This document shows, one piece after another, positions 36,056-45,370 of a stretch of 53,058 bases of DNA. A program made the translations under genes and the position numbers. How positions within the stretch are numbered: position 1 is the first letter of the stretch; every line of letters begins with the position of its first letter. Source of the stretch: an uncultured Bacteroidales bacterium (lineage in GTDB: Bacteria; Bacteroidota; Bacteroidia; Bacteroidales; WCHB1-69); NCBI GenBank assembly GCA_937949745.1, contig CALECM010000069.1, forward strand, positions 1-53,058. The letters run 5' to 3'. The notes below the pieces were generated by a model, which was given only the letters and a program-made list of their open reading frames with translations, had not been told where the DNA came from and did not search any database.

Positions 36056-36085
36056 TTGTTCGTATTAAAAAAAAATGTATTTTTG
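36056..36085 (+). promoter_or_regulatory. Bacteroidota-type promoter of rpmG (TTG-N19-TATTTTTG)
   Basis: TTG at 36056-36058, 19-base spacer, TATTTTTG at 36078-36085, 56 bases before the L33 ATG. This is an exact consensus spacing and shows that the operon begins at rpmG. Confidence 0.8.
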
Positions 36086-36141
36086 CAGTCCGAAAAAAAT
36101 AATTGAGATTTTATATCTAACTATTTTATATCAATAAAATC

Positions 36142-36330
36142 ATGGCAAAGAAGAATAAAGAAGCTCGGCAACAGGCGATATTGGAATGTACGGAACAAAA
36201 AGCGAGTGGTGTTCCGGGGATGTCGAGATATATCACCACCAAGAACAGAAAAAACACTACCGAGAGATTGGAATTAAAAAAATATAATCCCTATCTTAAA
36301 CGTGTAACGATTCATAAAGAAATAAAATAA
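36142..36330 (+). CDS. rpmG: 50S ribosomal protein L33
   Basis: 62 residues, Bacteroidota form: ILECTEQKASGVPGMSRYITTKNRKN and ERLELKKYNPYLKRVTIHKEIK. It lacks the four zinc Cys of the CxxC type (only one Cys), so it is the Zn-free paralogue. It is followed 12 bases later by DUF4295. In many Bacteroidales L28 (rpmB) precedes it; here it does not. Confidence 0.96.
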   Translation: MAKKNKEARQQAILECTEQKASGVPGMSRYITTKNRKNTTERLELKKYNPYLKRVTIHKEIK

Positions 36331-36342
36331 ACTCTGTAAAAA

Positions 36343-36498
36343 ATGGCAAAGAAGGTTGTTGCATCATTGAAGAAAGAGGGAGGAGTGTCCTTTTCCCGCG
36401 TTATTAAAATGGAACGTTCTCCCAAGACCGGAGCTTACGTTTTCAAAGAAGCTATTGTAGAAAGTAGCACTGTTAAAGACTTTTTGGCTAAAAAGTAA
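36343..36498 (+). CDS. DUF4295 family protein (51 residues)
   Basis: Opens MAKKVVASLKKEGG, contains SFSRVIKMERSPKTGAYVFKE and ends VKDFLAKK. It is small and basic, and fits the DUF4295 family that sits between L33 and FtsY across Bacteroidota. The conserved place among ribosomal genes suggests a ribosome-associated or small ribosomal protein role, unproven from sequence. It is co-transcribed with rpmG (12-base gap), and a hairpin terminator follows. Confidence 0.9.
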   Translation: MAKKVVASLKKEGGVSFSRVIKMERSPKTGAYVFKEAIVESSTVKDFLAKK

Positions 36499-36517
36499 TA
36501 TTTTGTTTTCATGGTTG

Positions 36518-36555
36518 AAAAAGGCTGGAATGATTCTATCATTTCGGCTTTTTTT
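36518..36555 (+). terminator. Intrinsic terminator after rpmG-DUF4295
   Basis: About 13-15 bp stem with some G-T pairs: 36520-36534 with 36538-36552, loop TCT, then a T-run to 36555. The ftsY -7 box begins 2 bases later. Confidence 0.75.
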
Positions 36556-36556
36556 G

Positions 36557-36564
36557 TATTTTTG
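36557..36564 (+). promoter_or_regulatory. -7 box (TATTTTTG) of ftsY
   Basis: TAnnTTTG match 18 bases before the ATG at 36582, directly after the preceding terminator. -33 element not clear. Confidence 0.55.
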
Positions 36565-36581
36565 CATACAATATTTTAAGC

Positions 36582-37544
36582 ATGGGATTTTTTAATAAGT
36601 TATTTTCAAAAGAGAAAAAAGAGGAATTGAACCAGACCCTGGAAAAATCCAAAGAGAGCTTTTTCTCCAAATTAGCCAAAACCGTTGTCGGTAAATCGAA
36701 AGTTGATGATGATGTATTGGATAGCCTTGAAGAAGTTCTGGTAACCTCCGATGTCGGTGTTGAGACCACTTTAAAAATCATTGACCGGATTGAAAAAAGG
36801 GTTTCACGGGACAAATATATCGGCACTGAGCAGTTGAATACGATCCTCCGGGAAGAGATCACCTCTCTACTGGAAGAAAATAACACGGAAGACCGGGAAG
36901 ACTTCGAGATTCCTAAACTGGATACCCCTTATGTGATTGTTGTTGTAGGCGTTAATGGGGTAGGAAAAACTACTACCATCGGTAAATTAGCGTATCAATA
37001 TAAGAAAAAAGGTTACTCCGTCATGTTGGGCGCAGCCGATACATTCCGGGCCGCTGCGGTAGACCAGTTGGAAATATGGGCCGAAAGAGCAGGCGTACCT
37101 ATTGTAGTACAACCCATGGGTTCCGATCCGGCGGCCGTAGCTTACGATACCGTCGCTTCCGCCATTTCAAAAAAATGTGACGTCGTCATTATCGATACTG
37201 CCGGAAGGCTTCATAACAAGGTGAACCTTATGCGGGAGTTGAGTAAAATCACCAATGTAGTCAGTAAATTGATACCGGACGCACCCCACGAAATATTACT
37301 GGTACTGGACGGTTCCACCGGACAAAATGCCATCGAACAGGCGCGTCAGTTTACTGCTGCCACCTCCGTTAATGCCCTCGCTATTACTAAACTGGACGGA
37401 ACAGCTAAAGGAGGCGTTGTGATCGGCATATCGGACCAGTTTAAAATTCCCGTAAAATACATTGGAGTCGGAGAAAAGATAGACCAGCTCCAGGTCTTTA
37501 ACCGTAAAGAGTTTATTGATTCCTTACTCCCCGAAAAGTTGTAA
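36582..37544 (+). CDS. ftsY: Signal recognition particle receptor FtsY
   Basis: 320 residues; an NG-domain GTPase that docks SRP-ribosome complexes at the membrane. Motifs are the G1 loop GVNGVGKTT (123-131), DTFRAAA (153-159), DTAGR (205-209), and TKLDGTAKGG near the C-terminus. The acidic A domain is minimal, as usual in this phylum. ispH starts 7 bases after its stop and is likely in the same transcript. Confidence 0.97.
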   Translation: MGFFNKLFSKEKKEELNQTLEKSKESFFSKLAKTVVGKSKVDDDVLDSLEEVLVTSDVGVETTLKIIDRIEKRVSRDKYIGTEQLNTILREEITSLLEENNTEDREDFEIPKLDTPYVIVVVGVNGVGKTTTIGKLAYQYKKKGYSVMLGAADTFRAAAVDQLEIWAERAGVPIVVQPMGSDPAAVAYDTVASAISKKCDVVIIDTAGRLHNKVNLMRELSKITNVVSKLIPDAPHEILLVLDGSTGQNAIEQARQFTAATSVNALAITKLDGTAKGGVVIGISDQFKIPVKYIGVGEKIDQLQVFNRKEFIDSLLPEKL

Positions 37545-37551
37545 TTTTCAT

Positions 37552-38421
37552 ATGAAATGCGTAATCGACAGTAATTCCGGTTTTTGTTCCGGCGTGATTA
37601 CGGCTATAAGGACTGCCGAGCAGTACTTATCGACTCATCCTATCCTTTATTGCCTTGGTGATATTGTTCATAATAACGAAGAAGTCGACCGGCTTACAGG
37701 GTTGGGACTGATTATCATTTCCCATGAAGAATTCCGCCAATTGAGAAATACCACCGTATTGATCAGGGCACATGGCGAGCCTCCGGAGACTTACGCCATC
37801 GCTACCCAAAACCACATTCGCCTTATCGATGCGACCTGCCCGGTGGTTTTAAAATTACAACAGAAAGTAAAGAAGAGTCATGAAGAACATGACGTTGAAA
37901 AAGCGCAAATCCTGATATTCGGAAAAGAAGGGCATGCGGAAGTCATCGGGTTACTCGGGCAGACTTCCAAACAAGGCATGGTGATCTCCGGCCGGAAAGA
38001 TCTGGATAAGATCGACTACGAAAGGCCTGCTTATTTATATTCCCAGACCACACAAAGTATTGAAGATTATTCCGGTATTGTGGAAGAGATCGCCTCCCGT
38101 TACCGATCTCACGGAAACGGGCATTTATTTTATCACCATAACACCATCTGTCGTCTGGTTGCCAACCGGTCGAAGCAGATCCGGGAATTCGCCTCACTGT
38201 ATGATAAAATCATTTTTGTTTCAGGTGAAAAAAGCTCCAACGGTCTTTACTTATTCGGCTTATGCAAAGAAGTGAATCCCAATTCTTATTTCATCTCCAA
38301 CAAAACACAACTTGACGATATTTCCATTGAGCAAGATGAAACCATTGGTATTTGCGGGGCTACCTCCACTCCAATGTGGCTGATGGAGGAAATCCGGGAC
38401 CAGATTTTAAAAACGGAATAA
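37552..38421 (+). CDS. ispH: 4-hydroxy-3-methylbut-2-enyl diphosphate reductase
   Basis: 289 residues from the ATG at 37552; a start at 37516 would lie inside ftsY. It catalyses the last step of the MEP isoprenoid pathway. The three Fe-S cysteines are C12 (GFCSGV), C96 (DATCPVV) and C200 (NTICRLV). Substrate residues include H40 (DIVHNNEEV), H74 (RAHGEPPE) and H128 (EGHAEVIG). Length is normal. The 3' end overlaps the convergent helix-hairpin-helix gene by 15 bases. Confidence 0.96.
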   Translation: MKCVIDSNSGFCSGVITAIRTAEQYLSTHPILYCLGDIVHNNEEVDRLTGLGLIIISHEEFRQLRNTTVLIRAHGEPPETYAIATQNHIRLIDATCPVVLKLQQKVKKSHEEHDVEKAQILIFGKEGHAEVIGLLGQTSKQGMVISGRKDLDKIDYERPAYLYSQTTQSIEDYSGIVEEIASRYRSHGNGHLFYHHNTICRLVANRSKQIREFASLYDKIIFVSGEKSSNGLYLFGLCKEVNPNSYFISNKTQLDDISIEQDETIGICGATSTPMWLMEEIRDQILKTE

Positions 38422-40500
38422 GGATTGCAATTTAATTTCCGTTTTCTCATTCCCGTCAATACATTCTAATCCGCTACTGATTTGCATTTTATTAAAATAA
38501 TGCGTCTGACTTATTTTTAAGGATAAGTCAAGCCATTTATACCGGTATTTTATAATCAAATATCCTCTCCAGCCACGGTCATGGTATGCCGTAATATTGA
38601 AAACACGGTAAAGATCCTGTTCATAAGCGTAGATCTTTTCTTCATAGGAATCGGTTTCAAACAGTGCAATCCGGCATTTAAAGTCCAGGTTCATCCGGGT
38701 CCAAGTAATAGTCAGATCCTGGAATAGCAGAAACCCTTTATTTCCACCGGAAATACCGGGAATCTTATTATAGAGGAAATCCACTTCGGTTTTAAGTTTA
38801 CATGAAGGTAACGGATTAAACTGAAAATTGAACCTGAACCGGTGCGTATTCAACCTGCCGATCTCATTGTAATGGGGCATATCATGACTATTTCGCTCTT
38901 TTATTTTAAATTGATACCTTATCTCCAAATTAGCTTTGGACGACAACTGTACCCTGTTTTTCAGCGACATATCCATTCCCCGGGAAGGTCGGTCCACCCG
39001 GTAACGTAACCAGGGAAAATAATAAAAATCCATGTAATATTGTACCTCTACCTTTTTCCCCGGCACCAGATCCGCAGCCACATACAAGCCGGTCTCATTC
39101 TGGTTTTTACTGTTCCGACCAAAAGAATTCCCCATTAATGCGATAAATCCCGGCGCATAATGCCGGAACAATAAAGAAAGTTTCAACATGGGATCCGTCT
39201 GCCATATTAACCCCTGTAATATTCCTGTTTCAGCTTCTCTTCCTATGGCTACTTCGCCGAACAGAATCGTTTTTTTGATTAGTAGTTGGTAATCGGCACT
39301 AAAATTGTAAAAACCTTTACCGGTAAAATCAAAAAGCCGGTATAGATCTTCATGAGGCACCACGAAAGCGGAAAAATTACTTCCGAGTCCGCGTAATCCG
39401 ACTTTCAGTATTTCATTACGGTAGAAAAGATCGAATCCATAAACATGCTGGGTCAAAGCATGTTTTTTAGCTATTTCGTTAACAGTACGGTGATATCCTT
39501 TTACAGCAAGAGCACCTTCAAAAAAACGAGCGCCCGTTGCCTCATCCTCCCATTGATCACCGTCATAATGCCGGAAGCCGTAAAACAATGTTCCCTGACA
39601 TTTAAAATTACCCATAGTAAAAGCCAATCCCTGCAGTTGATTTCCTTCGTTCATAGATAAAACCGACCGGACACCGACGGGAAACTTCCTGATCCCGCCC
39701 GCTCCGTTTCCTCTGCCATTGAGGAAACCTCCTCCTAAAACCAATCCCTGTCCAAAATCAAGCCGGTAATCCCCGACAACAAGATTTTTTAATAGGCCCA
39801 TTTTTTTAAGTTGCAGGTGGAAAGAATAATGATCAAAACCCTGCTTCTGGGAACCGGAGAAGAATTCTTCCCCTGCATCCTTTTCTCCGGTAATACCAAA
39901 AATAAGATGTGCCGTTGTATATTTATAGCGGAAACATAATCTGAAAGGAGAACCTAAATAATGGCTGGATCTGGTGGCGTCGTAGCCTGCTTTTTTCTCC
40001 AGCACCCTTTCATATCTTACCAGTAATTCCTGTTTAGGATACCGGAAAATATCCCTCCATTTCATTTTCTTTATCGTCGGACTCACCGTAATATAAGGAT
40101 AAAGTCGTTTAAGATCCTGATCCGTATACCCGTCGATAGCTGCCAATTCATAAACCGATACCAGCTCTCCGTAATTTTCGATATAACTTTGCAGCTGATA
40201 ATACTGATATTCCGTGAGACCTAGTATATAGACGGCCTCATGAGCTTCCAGAATATTAAGATTATACGAACTCTCAGAAGGGAAAATCCAATCATCCGAT
40301 ATTTCCGTTATATCTTCCGTATCATCCTCCAAAACATCTTCCATACGATCCATCCACAAATCCGGAATATATTCTTGAAATATAACACTATCCGACTGGG
40401 CATAAACCCCGGTTACCATTACCTTTATCACTATTCCACATAAAAGAGCCGGAAGTACAAAAGCAGCATAACGAGCAATTCGAGTTGGATTTGGAGTCAT
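38407..40500 (-). CDS. Outer-membrane beta-barrel protein with N-terminal ComEA-like helix-hairpin-helix
   Basis: 697 residues with a signal segment ending near VYAQSD. An acidic linker (about 45-75) is followed by a ComEA-type helix-hairpin-helix pair at 80-139 (LNILEAHEAVYILGLTE, then LVSVYELAAIDGYTDQDL). The remaining 550 residues have alternating aromatic strands typical of a beta-barrel and end in LQSLFRF, an outer-membrane C-terminal Phe. The combination suggests DNA or polysaccharide contact at the cell surface; no specific function is known to me. It overlaps the preceding gene by 4 bases (ATGA), so they are translationally coupled. Confidence 0.75.
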   Translation of the reverse strand: MTPNPTRIARYAAFVLPALLCGIVIKVMVTGVYAQSDSVIFQEYIPDLWMDRMEDVLEDDTEDITEISDDWIFPSESSYNLNILEAHEAVYILGLTEYQYYQLQSYIENYGELVSVYELAAIDGYTDQDLKRLYPYITVSPTIKKMKWRDIFRYPKQELLVRYERVLEKKAGYDATRSSHYLGSPFRLCFRYKYTTAHLIFGITGEKDAGEEFFSGSQKQGFDHYSFHLQLKKMGLLKNLVVGDYRLDFGQGLVLGGGFLNGRGNGAGGIRKFPVGVRSVLSMNEGNQLQGLAFTMGNFKCQGTLFYGFRHYDGDQWEDEATGARFFEGALAVKGYHRTVNEIAKKHALTQHVYGFDLFYRNEILKVGLRGLGSNFSAFVVPHEDLYRLFDFTGKGFYNFSADYQLLIKKTILFGEVAIGREAETGILQGLIWQTDPMLKLSLLFRHYAPGFIALMGNSFGRNSKNQNETGLYVAADLVPGKKVEVQYYMDFYYFPWLRYRVDRPSRGMDMSLKNRVQLSSKANLEIRYQFKIKERNSHDMPHYNEIGRLNTHRFRFNFQFNPLPSCKLKTEVDFLYNKIPGISGGNKGFLLFQDLTITWTRMNLDFKCRIALFETDSYEEKIYAYEQDLYRVFNITAYHDRGWRGYLIIKYRYKWLDLSLKISQTHYFNKMQISSGLECIDGNEKTEIKLQSLFRF

Positions 40501-41321
40501 GATTTAAAAAGATAATGGATAGCCAGGGCCGGCGAAAAACCCAGCCGGTAGTGATATTTGGATTGTATTTCAAATTCGAATGCACCCCATCTTACTTTAC
40601 CCGATAAACTAAAATAGGTTAAGGAAATGCTGCCGTTCAGTATCATCATTTTCCATTGGCGGGAAATTCCGATAGAAAGATCAAAACCACCGGGAAGCTC
40701 TTTTTCCATTTTACCCCACAGCAATAAACGATCATTCAATAAATAGAAAACATTAACATTAAATTGCATCGGAATTATATCCCGCCCGGTAAAACCGTAT
40801 TTGAGTTTCGCAGGATTATAGACCATAACTCCTATCCCGTATTTCCGGGCGATCAGGGCCTGAAAAGAGAGATCGAAAGTAAAAGAATGTCGTGCCGGAT
40901 ACAAATATGCATGATTTAAGAGGTAATGGAATCTCATTCCCACAGCTACGGATTGTCCGAAAAGCCGGCCATATCCTCCCGATAACCGTATATCTCCATA
41001 ACGGGAATACCCGAAATGATCCATTTGTACGGTCAATATATTTTCCCTGATCCTGAAAAAAGAAGAAACGTTCTTTTCCATTAGCTCTTTCAAAAGAAAT
41101 TGGTTACCAAAAGCAGCTGTTACAAATGAAAAGTCAACCATACAGGCAGAAGCCGTATTTTCCCGCGTCAGGAACTGATAATGAGAAGAGAGGATGTTGA
41201 AAGAATGAACAGGTTGTCCGGATCGGAAAATGATTTCCTCCTGTGGAAATAGGGAGAAAGTGTGTAATAAATTTAAAATCAAAAAAATAAACACCAAATT
41301 CAATTGAGTATTGAAAGTCAT
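40497..41321 (-). CDS. PorQ/PorV-like outer-membrane beta-barrel protein
   Basis: 274 residues. Signal peptide (about 1-27, ending near SLFPQ), then repeated amphipathic strands with conserved-looking GGYGRLFG and NPAKLKYGF, and a terminal HYLFKS. The pattern resembles small 14-strand barrels of the PorV/PorQ/FadL-like group used around type IX secretion, but I cannot assign it to one. It is coupled to the helix-hairpin-helix barrel gene through an ATGA overlap. A CAAATATA box (minus-strand TATATTTG) lies 20 bases upstream. Confidence 0.65.
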   Translation of the reverse strand: MTFNTQLNLVFIFLILNLLHTFSLFPQEEIIFRSGQPVHSFNILSSHYQFLTRENTASACMVDFSFVTAAFGNQFLLKELMEKNVSSFFRIRENILTVQMDHFGYSRYGDIRLSGGYGRLFGQSVAVGMRFHYLLNHAYLYPARHSFTFDLSFQALIARKYGIGVMVYNPAKLKYGFTGRDIIPMQFNVNVFYLLNDRLLLWGKMEKELPGGFDLSIGISRQWKMMILNGSISLTYFSLSGKVRWGAFEFEIQSKYHYRLGFSPALAIHYLFKS

Positions 41322-41341
41322 TTCAGTTAAAATTAGTGATA

Positions 41342-41349
41342 CAAATATA
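41342..41349 (-). promoter_or_regulatory. -7 box (TATATTTG) of the outer-membrane protein pair
   Basis: Reads CAAATATA on the plus strand, 20 bases before the ATG at 41321. -33 element not evident. Confidence 0.45.
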
Positions 41350-41472
41350 AAATATTATATTTAATTAATGCTGAATATTTAATTATTTTTTATAAATTAT
41401 AAAATGGGAATCAAAAGATATGTTACCTAACAAAGAAATAAAAGTCTTTAAGTGGTCTTTAACCTTTTTTTG

Positions 41473-41480
41473 TATTTTTG
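41473..41480 (+). promoter_or_regulatory. -7 box (TATTTTTG) of mutA
   Basis: TAnnTTTG match 25 bases before the ATG at 41506. The -33 region is weak. Confidence 0.5.
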
Positions 41481-41505
41481 CTTCCTGAATTTTATTTGCA
41501 ATATT

Positions 41506-43356
41506 ATGAGCGACGAAAAATTATTTTCCGAATTCCCCCCCGTCAGTACGGAAGCCTGGGAAGCGATTATCGAAAAGGATTTAAAAGGTGCGGATTACGA
41601 GAAAAAATTAGTCTGGAAAACCGATGAAGGCTTTAAAGTGCGTCCTTATTACAGGGCTGAAGATCTGGACAATATAAAGTATCTAAATTCCCTTCCCGAT
41701 CAATTTCCATACACACGCGGGACCAGGATAAAAGGGAACACCTGGGAAATCGTGCAGGAAATCCATGAGGCGGATCCGGCCACAGCCAATACCATTGCCC
41801 GTGATGCATTGAAAAAAGGTGCGACAACCGTCGTATTTAATGCGAGTAAAATTGATTCCTTATCCGGTCTGAATTTATTGTTGCAGGATATCGACCTCAA
41901 CAATACGGGCATCCAATTTGATCATGCCCGGGATTATGTGGCCCTTGTCACCTTATTTACCGAATATCTCAAAACAAATTCTTTCGATAATACCAGGATA
42001 CGGGGCAGCATCGGTTTCGATCCAATAGTATATTTTTTAAAGCAGACCCGGTTTTACCATTCCCGCGAAGAAGACCTGGGACAAATTATGCGTCTTCTGG
42101 AACTAACGCGGCATCTTCCTAATTTCCGGGTTATAAACATTAATGGACTGGCTCTGCATAATGCGGGCGCCACCATCGTACAGGAGATCGGCTATAGTTT
42201 AAGTATCGCCAACGAATATATGGCATATGGAACATCCGTTTCCCTGTCGCCGGACGAGATCGCGAAAAAAACGCTGGTAACGCTTTCGGTAGGCTCTAAT
42301 TATTTTATGGAAATCGCCAAACTCAGGGCAATGCGTTTATTGTGGGCAACGATGATAAACCAGTATAACCCTTCAGAAGAAACCTCTTCGGAACTTTTCA
42401 TAAATACAGTGGCATCCACGTGGAATAAAACGATTTATGATCCATACGTAAATATGTTACGTACCACAACGGAAGGTATGGCTGCGGTAATCGGCGGAGC
42501 GGATTCTATCGCCTTACAACCTTTTGACGTGGCATACAAAGAAGATGACGAGTTTTCAAGACGTATCAGCCGTAACGTACAGTCTATCCTGAAGGAAGAA
42601 TCTTTCTTCGACAAAGTAGCGGATCCCGCAGCCGGTTCCTATTATATCGAAAATCTTACCGACGCACTTTGTGAGCACGGCTGGAAACTTTTCCAGGATA
42701 CCGAATCCAAAGGAGGCATAATCGAGTTGGCAGGCAAAGGTGAAATTAAAGCTGAAATAGAAAAAAGCTGTCAGAAAAGAAATATGGACATCGCCACCCG
42801 CAGATATATATTACTGGGGACCAACCAATATCCCAATACCCAGGAAATGATGGGCGATAAAGTCAAACTCAAAAATACGGAAGATGCTCCCGGGTTAAAA
42901 GATTACCGGGGCGCGATGGCATTCGAGGAAATACGCTTGAATACCGAAAAATATGCGGGTAAGCACGGCAGACCAAAAGTATTTTTGCTAAAAGTAGGGA
43001 ATGTAGCCATGAGACAGGCACGCGCAGGTTTCGCCACTAACTTTTTCGGTTGCGCCGGGTATGAGATCCTGGATAATACCGGATTTACTACTATTGATGA
43101 AGGAGTGAAGGCCGCTGCGGAATCCAATGCCAATATTGTGGTATTATGTAGTTCCGACGAAGAATATGCCGCACTGGGACCTGAGGCTGCCCGGAAAATC
43201 AAAGACCTGGGTCGTAAAATATCGATAGTGGTAGCGGGAAATCCCACGGATGCCGTAGAATTACTGAAAGAAGCAGGCGTGGACGAATTCATTCACGTAA
43301 GAACCAATGTATTGGAAAGCCTTCAATCTTTCAATCGTACTTTAGGTATTTCATAA
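41506..43356 (+). CDS. mutA: Methylmalonyl-CoA mutase small (beta) subunit
   Basis: 616 residues from the ATG at 41506; the upstream GTG at 41452 overlaps the promoter. With MutB it interconverts methylmalonyl-CoA and succinyl-CoA in propionate production. The N-terminal TIM-barrel-like half contains LPDQFPYTRGTRI and IRGSIGFDP. The C-terminal B12-fold half lacks the DxHxxG cobalamin motif (NVAMRQARAG at that place), as expected for the non-catalytic subunit. Unusually, mutB is not adjacent: it lies 4.5 kb away on the other strand. A BtuF-like lipoprotein gene follows 25 bases later. Confidence 0.95.
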   Translation: MSDEKLFSEFPPVSTEAWEAIIEKDLKGADYEKKLVWKTDEGFKVRPYYRAEDLDNIKYLNSLPDQFPYTRGTRIKGNTWEIVQEIHEADPATANTIARDALKKGATTVVFNASKIDSLSGLNLLLQDIDLNNTGIQFDHARDYVALVTLFTEYLKTNSFDNTRIRGSIGFDPIVYFLKQTRFYHSREEDLGQIMRLLELTRHLPNFRVININGLALHNAGATIVQEIGYSLSIANEYMAYGTSVSLSPDEIAKKTLVTLSVGSNYFMEIAKLRAMRLLWATMINQYNPSEETSSELFINTVASTWNKTIYDPYVNMLRTTTEGMAAVIGGADSIALQPFDVAYKEDDEFSRRISRNVQSILKEESFFDKVADPAAGSYYIENLTDALCEHGWKLFQDTESKGGIIELAGKGEIKAEIEKSCQKRNMDIATRRYILLGTNQYPNTQEMMGDKVKLKNTEDAPGLKDYRGAMAFEEIRLNTEKYAGKHGRPKVFLLKVGNVAMRQARAGFATNFFGCAGYEILDNTGFTTIDEGVKAAAESNANIVVLCSSDEEYAALGPEAARKIKDLGRKISIVVAGNPTDAVELLKEAGVDEFIHVRTNVLESLQSFNRTLGIS

Positions 43357-43381
43357 CTACATCTTAAATTTCTGTTCTTCC

Positions 43382-44263
43382 ATGTTAAAAAAATATGGCA
43401 TTCTTCTTATGCTGGTGCTTTTCATCAGCAGTTGCCGTAATCCCGTCCGGGAAAATACAGACCCTTATTTCAAATGGACCGATTCTTACGGCCGGGAAGT
43501 TTCCCTTCCCCGGGAACCGCAAAGAATCATTTCTATGTCTCCCAGTATCACGGAAATGCTTTTTATGCTTAATAGCGGGGATAAATTGGTAGGCATTACC
43601 GATTTTTGTACTTATCCTCCCGAAACCAAACAAATCACCAAAATAGGAGGATTACAAAACTTCAATACCGAATCCTTGATTGTTCTGGAGCCTGACGTCG
43701 TGATTATCGGGTCTATTATCACCAAAGATGAAGTTGAAAAAATTGAAAAAGCCGGTATACCTGTGATTGCCATCAGGGAGGAACAAAAAATGGAAGGCAT
43801 CTATGATGCTCTGACTGTTCTCGGCAGGATCGTCAACCAGGATTCATTGGCCATTGAAGAGATTAACACTTTAAAAAATAGAATGGAATCCCTTCATCTC
43901 GATACTTCGGGGAAAATTCCTCCTTCCGTATATTATGTCGTGGATTTCGGGGATGCGGGGGATTATACTGCTCCAAAAAATTCCCATATCCATGAAATTA
44001 TTACCCGTGCGGGTGGAAGAAATATAGGGGAAGATCTTTCCGGTTGGAATATAAGCCGGGAATATCTCTTCCAGGAAGATCCCGATTTCATTTTTATCCG
44101 TAAAGAAGATAAAGATCATTTCTGCTCTAAATTTCCTTATAGAGAGCTTTCAGCGGTTAAGAACGGAAGGGTTTATCCTATTGAATCGGGCTGGATCGAT
44201 ATCGTTTCTCCGAGAAATTTCCTGGCTATAGAGTATATGAATCAGAAAATCAAAAATTTTTAA
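43382..44263 (+). CDS. ABC transporter substrate-binding lipoprotein, BtuF/FecB-like (probable cobalamin binding)
   Basis: 293 residues. Lipobox LFISSC at the N-terminus. The class III binding-protein fold shows REPQRIISMSPSITEMLFML, LVGITDFCTYPP, EPDVVIIG, and the long helix linker. This set is shared by vitamin B12 and iron-siderophore binders. Its position 25 bases after mutA, which encodes a partner of a B12 enzyme, favours cobalamin (inference). The permease and ATPase genes are not in the window. Confidence 0.85.
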   Translation: MLKKYGILLMLVLFISSCRNPVRENTDPYFKWTDSYGREVSLPREPQRIISMSPSITEMLFMLNSGDKLVGITDFCTYPPETKQITKIGGLQNFNTESLIVLEPDVVIIGSIITKDEVEKIEKAGIPVIAIREEQKMEGIYDALTVLGRIVNQDSLAIEEINTLKNRMESLHLDTSGKIPPSVYYVVDFGDAGDYTAPKNSHIHEIITRAGGRNIGEDLSGWNISREYLFQEDPDFIFIRKEDKDHFCSKFPYRELSAVKNGRVYPIESGWIDIVSPRNFLAIEYMNQKIKNF

Positions 44264-44281
44264 TCCCTATCCAATATTCAT

Positions 44282-45370
44282 TTACTGATTATTGTGGGTT
44301 AAAATAAAATAATAGGCAGCGGGTGAATGGTGTTCGATAAGATGATTGCTGGCGAGGGAGAATTGCTGATGGTAGAGATCGCATCCCTGCAAAATATACT
44401 GGTTTCCTGCCCTAACATAATTATTGCTTGGATAGTAAGCCGGCAGATGGTATTCTTCAAGATGTTTTTTAACCAGTTCCGCCATTTTTCCTCCCAGATA
44501 TTTTTGATATTTTTCCATCGCTTTTATGGAAGGTGCATCCATTTTCTTGTATATCATACAAAGAGCGTTCTTGTGAGGTAAAGGTTGTTCCCTGATGAGA
44601 CTTTCCATAGAGGTAAACGGACCGTTTGAAATTATATCTTCCGAGGTTTGTACTGTAAACGGAAGCATAGGAACGCAATCATCCACATTCACCACGTTAT
44701 AAGCCCATCCATCCTGTGTCTGCGTCTCATATTCATAAGCATAATAGAGGTTTCCCGGTTTCGGACCGGCACTGCAATAAGTCTTGAACCTGATATCTTC
44801 CGGAAGTTCTCCATCATGTTGCAAATTCCTTAAATAACTGGTCATCAGGAAACCGATCCCACCGCCCTGACTATGTCCCGTAATATAGAAATTCTTTATA
44901 CCGGCACGATAACAGGAATCAATTTTAGGTAATATATCTTTGGCGAGGAAGCCCGTGGAAACAAGCCATCCCACATGAACCGCCGCCTGCGGATTCTGCG
45001 CAAGCTGATATTTGAAAGTATAATTATCCGTTAGTTTTAGTTCTCCCTTGGCCGGCACCATGGCAGCATACAAATTTGACATCCAGCTTACCGTAGAACC
45101 TACGGTCCCCCTTATGGCAATCACCGCCACCGAATCTTCACTGATCCATAATTCCCACAAATTATCCATACCCAGGATCGGGGAGCGGTAATTCACTTCA
45201 TAACGCTCAGGATAAAAACTGGCGCCTACACTTGGCGACCGGTTTGTCTGGGCGGATATCTTCAACATCTCACTATATTCGTTCTTATCAAATCCCGGTT
45301 TTAGATCCCGGGCAAAAATGGTATGGCAAAATATTACTATAAGTAATAGTAAAAAACTATTCTTTTTCAT
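44282..45370 (-). CDS. Secreted lipase/esterase of the class 3 (alpha/beta hydrolase) family
   Basis: 362 residues with a Sec signal peptide (about 1-20). The nucleophile elbow is GHSQGGG with S167; the preceding AVIAIRGTVGS is the oxyanion strand of class 3 lipases, and GWAYNVVNVDDCVPMLPF carries the expected catalytic Asp. Predicted periplasmic or extracellular lipid or ester hydrolase. It is convergent with the BtuF-like gene, 18 bases apart, with no strong terminator seen. Confidence 0.87.
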   Translation of the reverse strand: MKKNSFLLLLIVIFCHTIFARDLKPGFDKNEYSEMLKISAQTNRSPSVGASFYPERYEVNYRSPILGMDNLWELWISEDSVAVIAIRGTVGSTVSWMSNLYAAMVPAKGELKLTDNYTFKYQLAQNPQAAVHVGWLVSTGFLAKDILPKIDSCYRAGIKNFYITGHSQGGGIGFLMTSYLRNLQHDGELPEDIRFKTYCSAGPKPGNLYYAYEYETQTQDGWAYNVVNVDDCVPMLPFTVQTSEDIISNGPFTSMESLIREQPLPHKNALCMIYKKMDAPSIKAMEKYQKYLGGKMAELVKKHLEEYHLPAYYPSNNYVRAGNQYILQGCDLYHQQFSLASNHLIEHHSPAAYYFILTHNNQ

